Below, one piece after another: positions 36,920 through 45,614 of a DNA stretch of 64,000 nucleotides. The notes beneath the pieces were generated by a model that was not told the origin of the DNA, made no database searches, and was given only the letters and a program-made list of their open reading frames with translations. Source of the DNA: SG-bin9 sp049323835 (GTDB lineage: Bacteria > Pseudomonadota > Alphaproteobacteria > Rhizobiales > Xanthobacteraceae); assembly GCA_049323835.1 (NCBI GenBank), contig JBMOOJ010000113.1, positions 1-64,000 of the forward strand. Direction: 5' to 3'. Position 1 is the first letter of the stretch, and each line of letters opens with the position of its first letter. The position numbers were made by a program, and so were the translations under genes.

Positions 36920-38221
36920 TTACTTGCGCTTCGAAACGTCGACGTAATCGCGCCGTGTTGCGCCCGTGTAGAGCTGGCGCGGGCGGCCGATCTTCTGGCT
37001 CGGATCCTCGATCATCTCGCTCCACTGGCTGATCCAGCCGACGGTGCGGGCAACGGCGAACAATACCGTGAACATCGAGGTCGGGAAGCCCATCGCCTTC
37101 AGCGTGATGCCCGAATAGAAATCGACGTTCGGATAGAGCTTGCGCTGGACGAAGTACTCGTCGCTCAATGCGATCTTCTCGAGTTCCATCGCGACTTCCA
37201 GCATCGGGTCGCCCTGATGGCCGGTCTCCTTCAAGACCTTGTGGCACATCTGCTGCATGATCTTCGCGCGCGGATCGTAGTTCTTGTAGACGCGGTGGCC
37301 GAAGCCCATCAGTCGCACCGACGAATTCTTGTCCTTCACCTTGGCGATGAACTCAGGGATTTTGTCGACGGTGCCGATTTCCGCGAGCATCGACAGCGCG
37401 GCTTCGTTGGCGCCGCCGTGCGCGGGTCCCCACAGGCAGGCGATGCCGGCGGCAATGCAGGCGAACGGGTTGGCGCCCGACGAGCCGGCGATACGCACGG
37501 TCGAGGTCGAGGCATTCTGCTCGTGGTCGGCGTGCAGGATGAAGATCTTGTCGAGCGCTTCGGCGAGCACGGGGTTGATCTTGTAGTCCTCGCACGGCAC
37601 CGCGAAGCACATGTTGAGGAAGTTCGAGGCGTAATCGAGCGAGTTCTTCGGATAGATGAACGGCTGGCCGACCGTGTACTTGTAGGCCATCGCGGCGAGC
37701 GTCGGCACCTTGGCGATCATGCGCATCGAGGCGACCATGCGCTGATGCGGATCGTTGATGTCGGTCGAGTCGTGATAGAAGGCGGCGAGCGCGCCGACGC
37801 AGCCGACCATCACCGCCATCGGATGCGCGTCGCGGCGGAAGCCCTGGAAGAAGCGAGCCATCTGCTCGTGCACCATCGTATGGCGGGTGACGCGCTGGTC
37901 GAAGTCGGCCTTCTGGGCGGCGGTCGGAAGTTCCCCATACAGCAGCAGATAACAGGTCTCGAGGAAGTCGCCCTTCTCGGCGAGTTGCTCGATCGGGTAG
38001 CCGCGGTAGAGCAGGACGCCTTCGTCGCCATCGATGTAGGTGATCTTCGACTGGCAGCTGCCGGTCGAGGTAAAGCCCGGATCGTAGGTGAACATTCCGC
38101 TCTGGGCGTAGAGCTTGCTGATATCCACCACGTCGGGACCGACGGTCCCGCTCAGAACCGGAAAGTCATAGCTCTTGTCACCGACGTTGAGCTTTACGGT
38201 CTTCGAGCTTTTTGCGTCCAT
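36920..38221 (-). CDS. gltA: Citrate synthase
   Basis: GltA condenses acetyl-CoA with oxaloacetate to start the TCA cycle. The 433-residue length and motifs fit the hexameric, NADH-regulated type of Gram-negative bacteria. Visible segments include GFTSTGSCQSKITYIDGDEG, the active-site region HADHEQNASTSTVRIAGSSG and LMGFGHRVYKNYDPRAK. I use the ATG at 38221 (MDAKSSKTVKLNV), which has GGGGA at good spacing. An ATG two codons earlier is possible. The open frame beyond it is antisense to gltX-proximal DNA and not coding. It is downstream of gltX on the same strand with a 155-base gap. Confidence 0.96.
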   Translation of the reverse strand: MDAKSSKTVKLNVGDKSYDFPVLSGTVGPDVVDISKLYAQSGMFTYDPGFTSTGSCQSKITYIDGDEGVLLYRGYPIEQLAEKGDFLETCYLLLYGELPTAAQKADFDQRVTRHTMVHEQMARFFQGFRRDAHPMAVMVGCVGALAAFYHDSTDINDPHQRMVASMRMIAKVPTLAAMAYKYTVGQPFIYPKNSLDYASNFLNMCFAVPCEDYKINPVLAEALDKIFILHADHEQNASTSTVRIAGSSGANPFACIAAGIACLWGPAHGGANEAALSMLAEIGTVDKIPEFIAKVKDKNSSVRLMGFGHRVYKNYDPRAKIMQQMCHKVLKETGHQGDPMLEVAMELEKIALSDEYFVQRKLYPNVDFYSGITLKAMGFPTSMFTVLFAVARTVGWISQWSEMIEDPSQKIGRPRQLYTGATRRDYVDVSKRK

Positions 38222-38376
38222 CGTCATGTCCCCGATCAGAACGGTGTGAGGGCAGGCGGGTCTGACGGCCAACAGGCGTGGCGAGGAGGCCCAGCGAGCG
38301 GTTCGGAATGTTCCGCGAATGCGTACCGCATTGCCGTTTGCGCTGCAAGATAGCCAAAGTTCCAATCGCCTGGCGG

Positions 38377-39801
38377 TCAGCCGGCGGCTTGATCCCGCAA
38401 GCGCGCCAGGCATTCCTCGCGCCCCAGAACGTCGAGCACATCGAAAATCCCGGGCGAGGTCGTCCGGCCGGTCAACGCGGCCCGCAGCGGTTGCGCGACG
38501 GCCCCCAGCTTGTGTCCGTTTTGCTCGGCAAACGCCCGGACTGCGGCCTCGGTGGTCTGCGCGGACCAGGGATCGGCCATGGTCAGCACGGGGACAAGTT
38601 CGCTGATGATTTTCCGTGCACCATCGGTCATCAGCGCCTCGGCCTTGGGTTCGAGTGGCAGCGGCCGGTCGGCGAAAATGAAGGCGGCGCCGTCGATCAA
38701 TTCCAGCAGCGTCTTGGCGCGCTCCTTGATCCCCGGCATGGCCTTCAGAAGCTGGCTCCGCGTGACGGGGTTGAGCTTCGCCTTCAGAGTTGCGCCAGAC
38801 GGAATGTAGTCCAGCACCTGCTCGAAAGCGTCCACGAGCGCGGCATCGTCGCTGCCGCGGATGTAGATGCCGTTGAGGTTTTCGAGCTTGGCGAAGTCGA
38901 AGCGCGCAGCGGAGCGGCCGATCGCTGGCAGGTCGAAGGCGTCGATCATTTCCTGCGTCGTGAAGACCTCCTGGTCGCCATGGCTCCAGCCCAGCCGCAC
39001 CAGGTAGTTGCGGAGCGCCGCGGGCAAGTAGCCCATGGCGCGGTAAGCATCGACACCGAGCGCGCCGTGGCGCTTCGACAGCTTCGAACCGTCCGGACCG
39101 TGGATCAGCGGAATGTGCGCCATCACCGGGACGGTCCAGCCGAGGGCGTCGTAGATCTGTTTCTGGCGGGCGGCATTGGTCAGGTGATCGTCGCCGCGGA
39201 TGACATGGGTGACCTCCATGTCGTGATCGTCGACCACGACCGCGAGCATGTAGGTCGGGTTGCCGTCGGAGCGCAGCAGCACAAGATCGTCGAGGTTCTC
39301 GTTCTGCCAGACCACGCGGCCCTGCACCTGATCCTCGATCACTGTCTCGCCATCGAGCGGCGCCTTCAGACGGATCACCGGCTTGACGCCAGCCGGCGCC
39401 TCCGATGGATCGCGGTCGCGCCACAGACCGTTGTAGAGGCGCGTCTTACCCTCGGCGCGGGCCTTCTCGCGCATGGCGGCGAGTTCGTCGGCGCTGGCGT
39501 AGCAATGGTATGCCTTGCCGCTCGCGAGCAACTGCTCGGCCACCTCGCGATGGCGTGCCGCGCGGCTGTACTGGTAGACGACGTCGCCGTCCCAGGTGAG
39601 GCCGAGCCATTTCAGGCCGTCGATAATCGCGGCGATTGCCGGCTCGGTCGAGCGCTCCCGGTCGGTATCCTCGATCCGCAGCAGCATCTTGCCGCCGAAG
39701 CGCCGGGCATAAAGCCAGTTGAACAGTGCGGTGCGCCCGCCTCCGATGTGAAGGAAGCCGGTTGGCGAGGGGGCGAAGCGGGTAACGACGGGTGCGGTCA
39801 T
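38377..39801 (-). CDS. gltX: Glutamyl-tRNA synthetase
   Basis: GltX charges tRNA(Glu) with glutamate. The 474-residue class I synthetase has its HIGH-type motif in RFAPSPTGFLHIGGGRTALF near the N-terminus and its KMSKS-type motif as SKLSKRHGALG near residue 247. An alpha-helical anticodon domain follows. I start at the ATG at 39801 (MTAPVVTRFAPSP); an upstream in-frame start would add seven residues. It is divergent from glnS with 160 bases between. Alphaproteobacteria commonly have two GltX paralogues; whether this one is discriminating cannot be told here. Confidence 0.96.
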   Translation of the reverse strand: MTAPVVTRFAPSPTGFLHIGGGRTALFNWLYARRFGGKMLLRIEDTDRERSTEPAIAAIIDGLKWLGLTWDGDVVYQYSRAARHREVAEQLLASGKAYHCYASADELAAMREKARAEGKTRLYNGLWRDRDPSEAPAGVKPVIRLKAPLDGETVIEDQVQGRVVWQNENLDDLVLLRSDGNPTYMLAVVVDDHDMEVTHVIRGDDHLTNAARQKQIYDALGWTVPVMAHIPLIHGPDGSKLSKRHGALGVDAYRAMGYLPAALRNYLVRLGWSHGDQEVFTTQEMIDAFDLPAIGRSAARFDFAKLENLNGIYIRGSDDAALVDAFEQVLDYIPSGATLKAKLNPVTRSQLLKAMPGIKERAKTLLELIDGAAFIFADRPLPLEPKAEALMTDGARKIISELVPVLTMADPWSAQTTEAAVRAFAEQNGHKLGAVAQPLRAALTGRTTSPGIFDVLDVLGREECLARLRDQAAG

Positions 39802-39961
39802 CTTGCAGGCAAAAAAGGGCATGGAAAGCGCTGCGGTTGCGCCGGGGGTGTATAGCAGCTACCGCGCATAACTAAAGGGTTCGTTGCCGGGTGTGGGCTT
39901 GGCTCAGCCGCCCGGATTTGGCAAACAGGCCGCTGATTCAAGGCGAGCAGGACATTCGAGA

Positions 39962-41641
39962 ATGGCGACGGAAGGGGCGGGCGTGGAGGCGGGACGCGAT
40001 TTCATTCGCGACATCATTGCGGCCGACCTCGACGCCGGGAAGCATGCCCAGATCGTGACCCGGTTTCCGCCGGAACCGAACGGCTATCTGCATATCGGCC
40101 ACGCAAAGTCGATCGCGCTGAACTTCGGCATTGCGCAGGAATTCGCGGGCAAGTGCCACCTGCGTTTCGATGACACAAATCCGACCAAGGAAGAGCAGGA
40201 GTACATCGATTCGATCCAGAAGGACGTGAACTGGCTCGGCTTCGATTGGGGCAAGAACCTCTTCTACGCCTCCGATTACTTCGACAAGCTGTACGAATGG
40301 GCCGAAATCCTAATCAGAAACGGCGACGCCTATGTCGACGATCAGACCCAGGACGAAATTCGCCTGAGCCGCGGCACGCTGACCGAGCCAGGCCGCAACA
40401 GTCCGTTCCGCGATCGTTCGGTGAACGAAAATCTCGATCTGTTTCGGCGCATGAAGTCGGGCGAATTTCCGAACGGCGCGCGGGTTCTGCGCGCCAAGAT
40501 CGACATGGGCTCGGGCAATATCAATCTGCGCGATCCGGTGCTGTATCGGATCCTGCACGCACATCATCCGCGCACCGGCACCAAGTGGTCGATCTACCCG
40601 AGCTACGACTACGCGCACGGCCAGTCGGATGCGATTGAGGGCATCACGCACTCGATCTGCACGCTGGAATTCGAAGATCACCGGCCGCTCTACGAGTGGC
40701 TCTTGTCGAAGCTGCCGGTGCCGTCGAAGCCGCGCCAGTACGAGTTCGCGCGGCTGAACCTGACCTACACGCTGCTGTCGAAGCGCGTGCTGACCGAACT
40801 CGTGCGCGGCGGCCACGTCTCCGGCTGGGACGACCCGCGCATGCCGAGCATCGCGGGACTGCGCCGCCGCGGCGTGCCGCCGGCCGCGATCCGCGATTTC
40901 GTCAAGCGCATCGGCGTGGCGAAAGCCAACAGCGTCGTCGACGTCAACATGCTGGAGTTCTCGATCCGCGAGGTGCTGAACAAGACCGCGCAGCGACGTC
41001 TCGCCGTGCTGCGACCGCTGAAGGTCGTGATCGAGAATTATCCGGACGGCGAGAGCGAAGAGCTGGAGGCGATCAATCATCCCGACGATCCGGCCGCCGG
41101 CACGCGCAAGATCACGTTCTCGCGCGAGCTTTACATCGAGCAGGACGACTTCATGGAGAATCCTCCGAAGAAGTTCTTCCGTCTGTCGCCCGGCACCGAA
41201 GTGCGGCTGCGCTATGCGTATTTCATCAAGTGCACGAGCGTCGTGAAGGATGCCGCCGGAAACATCGTCGAGCTTCGCTGCACCTACGATCCCGCCACGA
41301 AGGGCGGCAACGCGCCGGACGGCCGCAAGGTCAAGGCGACCATGCACTGGCTCTCCGCCTCGCATTCGATGCAGGCGGAAATCCGGCTCTACAATCCGCT
41401 GTTCCTGAAGCCCAATCCGGATGCGGCGAACTTCGTCGCCGAGCTCAATCCGCAGTCGCTTGAAGTCCTGAGCGATGCGCGCATCGAGCCGGCGATTGTG
41501 CAGGGCAATTCGCCGGATGCGATGCAGTTCGAGCGGCAGGGCTATTTCACGCGCGATCCGGATTCGACGCCGCACAAGCCGGTGTTCAACCGCACCATCG
41601 GGCTGCGCGACACATTCGCCAAGGAAGTCGCCAAGGCGTAA
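39962..41641 (+). CDS. glnS: Glutaminyl-tRNA synthetase
   Basis: GlnS charges tRNA(Gln) directly with glutamine. The diagnostic GlnRS form of the HIGH motif is RFPPEPNGYLHIGHAKSI at about residues 35-52, with the KMSKS-type motif as LLSKRVLTELV. The two beta-barrel anticodon domains fill the C-terminal half. At 559 residues it is close to E. coli GlnS (554), with no YqeY extension. The ATG at 39962 is chosen because the upstream 26 residues in frame do not match. Many alphaproteobacteria make Gln-tRNA only through GatCAB, so a GlnRS here is notable. It is divergent from gltX. Confidence 0.95.
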   Translation: MATEGAGVEAGRDFIRDIIAADLDAGKHAQIVTRFPPEPNGYLHIGHAKSIALNFGIAQEFAGKCHLRFDDTNPTKEEQEYIDSIQKDVNWLGFDWGKNLFYASDYFDKLYEWAEILIRNGDAYVDDQTQDEIRLSRGTLTEPGRNSPFRDRSVNENLDLFRRMKSGEFPNGARVLRAKIDMGSGNINLRDPVLYRILHAHHPRTGTKWSIYPSYDYAHGQSDAIEGITHSICTLEFEDHRPLYEWLLSKLPVPSKPRQYEFARLNLTYTLLSKRVLTELVRGGHVSGWDDPRMPSIAGLRRRGVPPAAIRDFVKRIGVAKANSVVDVNMLEFSIREVLNKTAQRRLAVLRPLKVVIENYPDGESEELEAINHPDDPAAGTRKITFSRELYIEQDDFMENPPKKFFRLSPGTEVRLRYAYFIKCTSVVKDAAGNIVELRCTYDPATKGGNAPDGRKVKATMHWLSASHSMQAEIRLYNPLFLKPNPDAANFVAELNPQSLEVLSDARIEPAIVQGNSPDAMQFERQGYFTRDPDSTPHKPVFNRTIGLRDTFAKEVAKA

Positions 41642-41650
41642 CGCGTAACG

Positions 41651-42124
41651 TTACGCCGCCGAAAGGCCGCACTCCACTTCGAGCAACAGGCGGTCGAGCC
41701 CCTCGCCGGTACCGTGGATGCGCAGCGTGAGATCGTCGTGCCCGTCGAGATAGGCAAGCTGTTCGGTGAGTTGCAGGCGCGTGCCGTTTCCGTCCGGATG
41801 CAGTTCGACCGTCACCAGCGATGCCGAGAGCGTCCGGCCGCCGACTTCGATGCCGTAGGCAAAGATGATGCGCGCGTCGGGAACGATCTCAATGAAGGTC
41901 TTGTCGACGAGTTGCAGTGTGCCGTCGGGAAGGGTGGCACGATGGATCTCGCGGCCGCCCGGACGAAAGTCGAGGCTGTACTCGCTGGTGCCGGTGTCGG
42001 CATGGCAGTCGGACCAGCGCTGCTTGGCTTTCGGATCGGACCACGCATTGAACACGCGGGCGGGCGAGGCTTTGAATCTGCGCTCGAGCACGAAGCTCGT
42101 ATGTGCGGCTGATCGGCGGGTCAT
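41651..42124 (-). CDS. SRPBCC (AHSA1-type) domain protein
   Basis: This 157-residue protein is a START-like SRPBCC fold of the activator-of-Hsp90-ATPase type. VLERRFKASPARVFNAWSDP opens the domain and the hydrophobic-cavity strands and C-terminal helix GEGLDRLLLEV close it. Such proteins bind hydrophobic small molecules; the ligand is unknown. The ATG at 42124 overlaps the stop of the ArsR gene by four bases, so the two are translationally coupled. This SRPBCC/ArsR pairing is very common. Here a glutathione transferase is added upstream in the same operon. Confidence 0.87.
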   Translation of the reverse strand: MTRRSAAHTSFVLERRFKASPARVFNAWSDPKAKQRWSDCHADTGTSEYSLDFRPGGREIHRATLPDGTLQLVDKTFIEIVPDARIIFAYGIEVGGRTLSASLVTVELHPDGNGTRLQLTEQLAYLDGHDDLTLRIHGTGEGLDRLLLEVECGLSAA

Positions 42125-42462
42125 GACGGCTCCTCCTCGCTGAGGTGCTGGTCGAGGCCATCGAACTGCCTGTTCCACATGGCTTTGCGGCCTGCGACCC
42201 AGGCTTCAAGCCCGCTGAACGCATCGGGCGCGATGCGATAGGTTCGCACGCGGCCGTTTTTTTCCGAGCGCACGATACCGCCGGCCTCCAGCACCGCGAG
42301 ATGTTTCAGGGCTGACGGCAATGCGATGTCGAGCGGCTTCGCGAGATCGCTGACCGAGGCCGGACCGTTGCTGAGCCGATCGACCATCGCGCGGCGACTG
42401 CCGTCGGCGAGTGCGACGAACATTCGGTCGAGTCGTGTCGCGGGGTGGCTATCAGGCCGCAT
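42121..42462 (-). CDS. ArsR family transcriptional regulator
   Basis: The 113-residue protein is a winged-helix repressor of the ArsR family. It has RLDRMFVALADGSRRAMVDR at the start and the recognition region LDIALPSALKHLAVLEAGGI. The wing is KNGRVRTYRI. I see no cysteine metal site of the ArsR/SmtB kind, so it probably senses something other than a thiophilic metal or acts through its partner. It overlaps the end of the GST gene by 11 bases and the start of the SRPBCC gene by 4. A likely target is the inverted repeat upstream of GST at 43152-43175. Confidence 0.9.
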   Translation of the reverse strand: MRPDSHPATRLDRMFVALADGSRRAMVDRLSNGPASVSDLAKPLDIALPSALKHLAVLEAGGIVRSEKNGRVRTYRIAPDAFSGLEAWVAGRKAMWNRQFDGLDQHLSEEEPS

Positions 42463-43141
42463 GGGTGAGGTCCGTCAGGAAGCGGGCCGGGATGGCGTCT
42501 GCGAGAGGAAAGTACCGAAAGAAGGGCTGCGCACCGGCAATGACGCGGCGAACGGACGGACGCGCCATCAGCCGTTCGAAGTAATTCGCGAGACGCACGT
42601 GTTCCGGCGGGAACGGCTGGACGATCGCTGCATAGAACAGCGACGGCGCGGCCGCGCAATCGGCGATGCTGAAGCAATCTCCGGCTGCCCAGAGGTAGTC
42701 GCCGCGCCGCGTTTCGATCAGATCGTAAGCGGATTTCAGTCCAGCTATTGCGCTGGCGATCGCATGCGGATCGCGCTCCGCTTCGGAGCGAAGCTGCTGT
42801 GCGATGAAGCGCTGCATCGGCTCCATAACGTACAAGTCATAGAGCCGATCCCAAAGCCGAGCCTGCAATTGCTGCTCCCGATCGGGAGGCAGCAGGGAAT
42901 TTGCGCCCGGGTGATGCTGCTCAAGGTGCTCGATCATGATCGAGGTCTCCGGCACGACCCGATCGTCGTCGACCATCAGCGGAATTTTGCCGCTCGGCCA
43001 CAGAGCGCCGAAGGCCGCTTTCTCCCCCGGGTTACCGAGATTGACGACATGCGCTTCGAACGGGGTGCCGTTCTCATACAGGGCGATCAGCACCTTCCAG
43101 CAGTAGGACGAGAGCGGATGGTAATGCAGCGTCAGCACCAT
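42452..43141 (-). CDS. Glutathione S-transferase
   Basis: The 229-residue protein has the thioredoxin-like N-terminal domain of a cytosolic GST. LHYHPLSSYCWKVLIALYE carries the candidate catalytic Ser/Cys, PLMVDDDRVVPETSIMIEHL contributes the glutathione gamma-glutamyl site, and an all-helical C-terminal domain with GDCFSIADCAAAPSLFY follows. GSTs conjugate or reduce electrophilic substrates; this one's substrate is unknown. It is the first gene of a three-gene operon (GST, ArsR, SRPBCC). The ATG at 43141 is preceded by GAGGTGAACG. Confidence 0.9.
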   Translation of the reverse strand: MVLTLHYHPLSSYCWKVLIALYENGTPFEAHVVNLGNPGEKAAFGALWPSGKIPLMVDDDRVVPETSIMIEHLEQHHPGANSLLPPDREQQLQARLWDRLYDLYVMEPMQRFIAQQLRSEAERDPHAIASAIAGLKSAYDLIETRRGDYLWAAGDCFSIADCAAAPSLFYAAIVQPFPPEHVRLANYFERLMARPSVRRVIAGAQPFFRYFPLADAIPARFLTDLTHAA

Positions 43142-43151
43142 CGTTCACCTC

Positions 43152-43197
43152 ATAGTTTCCGTATAGGCTAACTATTGAATGTTTTAAGCGAGGGCAA
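43152..43197 (-). promoter_or_regulatory. Promoter and candidate ArsR operator of the GST operon
   Basis: On the minus strand, TTGCCC (plus 43192-43197) and TAGTTA (plus 43169-43174) are spaced by 17 bases and make a plausible promoter. An inverted repeat ATAGTT-N12-AACTAT (43152-43175) overlaps the -10 element and the presumed start point. Its position suits repression by the ArsR protein encoded as the second gene of the operon. Binding is inferred from position and symmetry only. Confidence 0.55.
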
Positions 43198-43314
43198 GTG
43201 AAACTTTTCTCATTGGCTAAGTTTTCTCGTGTCAGCGGTACTCTGATCTTCGCCAGTGGCAAGAGTTGAGCATTTCCAGTCACGGCCTTTCCGGCTCCAC
43301 TGTGCTCGCGAGCG

Positions 43315-45597
43315 GTGTGGGGACCAATTGCCGTGGCGGAACGAGACAGCGCGCGGTCGAAAGCTCAGGCGTGGCCGCCGGGCGGCGTGTCGCGTTCGCG
43401 TGACATCGAGCTGGGATTTCTCCGCGGCAGCGCCTCCAGGGCCGCCGAATGGCTGCGACGTCAGGTGGCTGCCGAGGCGTCGCAGGCGCAGCTTCTGCCA
43501 TGGGTTGCGATCGCGTTCGGCGCCGGGGTCTCGCTGTACTTCGGCGTTGCGCGCGAGCCCGTTCTGGCGGTGGTTGCGCCCGTTGCCGCGTTGCTGTGCG
43601 GGGCCGCCTTTCTCGCCCGCTGGCGGAGAGCCTTTCCGCTGCTCTTGCTGCTCGCCGTGTTTGCCGCCGGCTTCGCTGCGGCAACCTACAAAACCGTTCG
43701 GGTTGATCATGCGGTTCTGACGCGGCCGATGTTCGGTGTCGCACTGAAGGGCTTTGTCGAGACGCGGGAGGAGCGCGAACGCACCGACCGCTTCATCCTG
43801 CGCGTCACCGAGATGACGCACGACCGATACCCGGAAAAACTCGACAGGGTGAGGCTCTCGGTCAGAAAGGGTACGGCGCCGGCCGTCGGTCAATTCGTTG
43901 AGTTGAGGGCACGTCTGCTGCCGCCGCTCGCGCCGCTGCGGCCCGGCGGCTACGATTTTGCGCGCGACTTGTACTTTCAGGGTGTCGGTGCGTCGGGGTT
44001 CGCGATCGGCACGGTGAAGGTGCTCGAACCGCCGGTGCCGGCCGGCATCCGGCTCGGCTACGCGGCCGTCATGCAGGGCCTGCGCGACGGCATCGATGCG
44101 CGGATCAAATCGGTGCTGAGCGGCGACCATCGCGCCATCGCGACCGCGCTTCTCACCGGCAAACGCGATGCGATTTCGTCGCCCGTCAACGAGGCGATGT
44201 TCATTTCGGGGCTCGGCCATGTGCTGTCGATCTCCGGCTATCACATGGCGGTCGTCGCCGGCGTCGTGTTTTTCGCGGTACGAGCGGTGCTGGCGCTGAT
44301 CCCGTCGCTGACGCCGGCTTTTCCGATCAAGAAATGGGCAGCGCTGGCTGCGCTCGCTGCGGCGCTGTTCTATCTGCTGCTGTCTGGCGCCGAAGTCGCG
44401 ACGCAGCGTTCGTTTCTGATGACGGCGGTCGTCCTGCTGGCCATCATGGCCGATCGCCGCGCGATCACCTTCCGCACGCTGGCGATTGCGGCGCTCGTGG
44501 TGCTCGCGCTCGCACCGGAAGCGGTGGTGCATCCGAGCTTCCAGATGTCATTTGCGGCAACGCTCGGTCTCGTTGCGCTGGTCGAACGCGGCATGCCGAT
44601 CCTGCTGGCGACGCCGGACAATTCGTCCGTTGCACGTGCGGCCTTGTGGGGCGGGCGCGAGATCGCGGCGCTTGCGCTGGCGTCGGTCGTTGCCGGCGTC
44701 GCGACCCTGCCGTTTGCGGCGTACCACTTCCATCGCGTGACGCCTTACGGCGTGCTCGCCAATCTCGCAGCAATGCCTGTGGTCTCGGGCGTCGTCATGC
44801 CCGCGGGTTTGCTTGGGCTTGTCGCCATCCCGTTCGGCCTCGACGGCGTGTTCTGGCGCATCATGGAGATCGGCATCGGCTGGATGATTGCGGTGTCGCA
44901 GTGGGTGGCGGCATTGCCGGGTGCTGTCGGCCGAGTCAGCGCATTCGGCACGCTGCCCTTGCTCCTGGCGACCCTCGGCATCCTGCTGGTCTCGCTGCTG
45001 CGGACGCCCTTGCGGTTCGCCGGTGCGGCCGTCCTTGCGGCTGCGGTCATGCTTGCAGCGGCAGCGCCGCATCCGGACATTCTGGTTGCTGGCGACGGGG
45101 AGACCGTCGCGGTGCGCGGTGGTGATGGCCGGTTGCGGATCATGCGCGCCGAGAAGAACACTTTTCAGGTGCGTGACTGGCTGGCGTCGGATGCGGATGC
45201 CCGTACCGCAGCCGACAGATCGCTGGCAGATGGCGTGTCATGCGATGGCGCCGGCTGTGTGGTGGCGATGCCGGGCGGCGCGCTGGTTGGGCTGGCGCTG
45301 CGGCCGGAGGCGCTGCCTGATGACTGCGAGAGGACGGCACTGGTCGTCACCGCTCATCCGGCGCCGCGCGACTGCGCGGCCTTCGTGATTGATCGCGAGC
45401 GTTTGAAGAGCGAGGGAACGCTCGCGTTGCGGAGGCAGGGTGAGGATTTCGGGATCGTGGCGGTCCGCCCGCCGTCGATGGCGCGACCGTGGTATCCGCG
45501 GACGGCCATCGTCACGGCGACATCAGCGACGCTGCAACGGCGTCAATCCGCGGCCGATGCTACGCCGCAGGACGGCGACGTTCAGCCAGATGATTGA
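43315..45597 (+). CDS. comEC: ComEC/Rec2-type competence protein
   Basis: ComEC forms the inner-membrane channel for single-stranded DNA during natural transformation. The 760-residue protein has two early membrane helices and an N-terminal DUF4131-like OB region (about residues 60-230). The competence core has GLGHVLSISGYHMAVVAGV, then LLSGAEVATQRSFLM and HPSFQMSFAATLGLVAL, with about ten helices. The C-terminal 200 residues are soluble, but the usual metallo-beta-lactamase HxHxDH motif is not visible. The start is uncertain: GTG at 43315 or GTG at 43333, which has GGGGA upstream. It is convergent with lexA. Confidence 0.88.
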   Translation: MWGPIAVAERDSARSKAQAWPPGGVSRSRDIELGFLRGSASRAAEWLRRQVAAEASQAQLLPWVAIAFGAGVSLYFGVAREPVLAVVAPVAALLCGAAFLARWRRAFPLLLLLAVFAAGFAAATYKTVRVDHAVLTRPMFGVALKGFVETREERERTDRFILRVTEMTHDRYPEKLDRVRLSVRKGTAPAVGQFVELRARLLPPLAPLRPGGYDFARDLYFQGVGASGFAIGTVKVLEPPVPAGIRLGYAAVMQGLRDGIDARIKSVLSGDHRAIATALLTGKRDAISSPVNEAMFISGLGHVLSISGYHMAVVAGVVFFAVRAVLALIPSLTPAFPIKKWAALAALAAALFYLLLSGAEVATQRSFLMTAVVLLAIMADRRAITFRTLAIAALVVLALAPEAVVHPSFQMSFAATLGLVALVERGMPILLATPDNSSVARAALWGGREIAALALASVVAGVATLPFAAYHFHRVTPYGVLANLAAMPVVSGVVMPAGLLGLVAIPFGLDGVFWRIMEIGIGWMIAVSQWVAALPGAVGRVSAFGTLPLLLATLGILLVSLLRTPLRFAGAAVLAAAVMLAAAAPHPDILVAGDGETVAVRGGDGRLRIMRAEKNTFQVRDWLASDADARTAADRSLADGVSCDGAGCVVAMPGGALVGLALRPEALPDDCERTALVVTAHPAPRDCAAFVIDRERLKSEGTLALRRQGEDFGIVAVRPPSMARPWYPRTAIVTATSATLQRRQSAADATPQDGDVQPDD

Positions 45598-45614
45598 CGC
45601 GCAAAGAAAAGGCG

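Noticed and set aside
36920..39424. A continuous 834-codon minus-strand frame joining gltA to sequence inside gltX.
   Set aside because: Only the citrate synthase part is family-like; the extension is an out-of-frame shadow of gltX, not a fusion protein.
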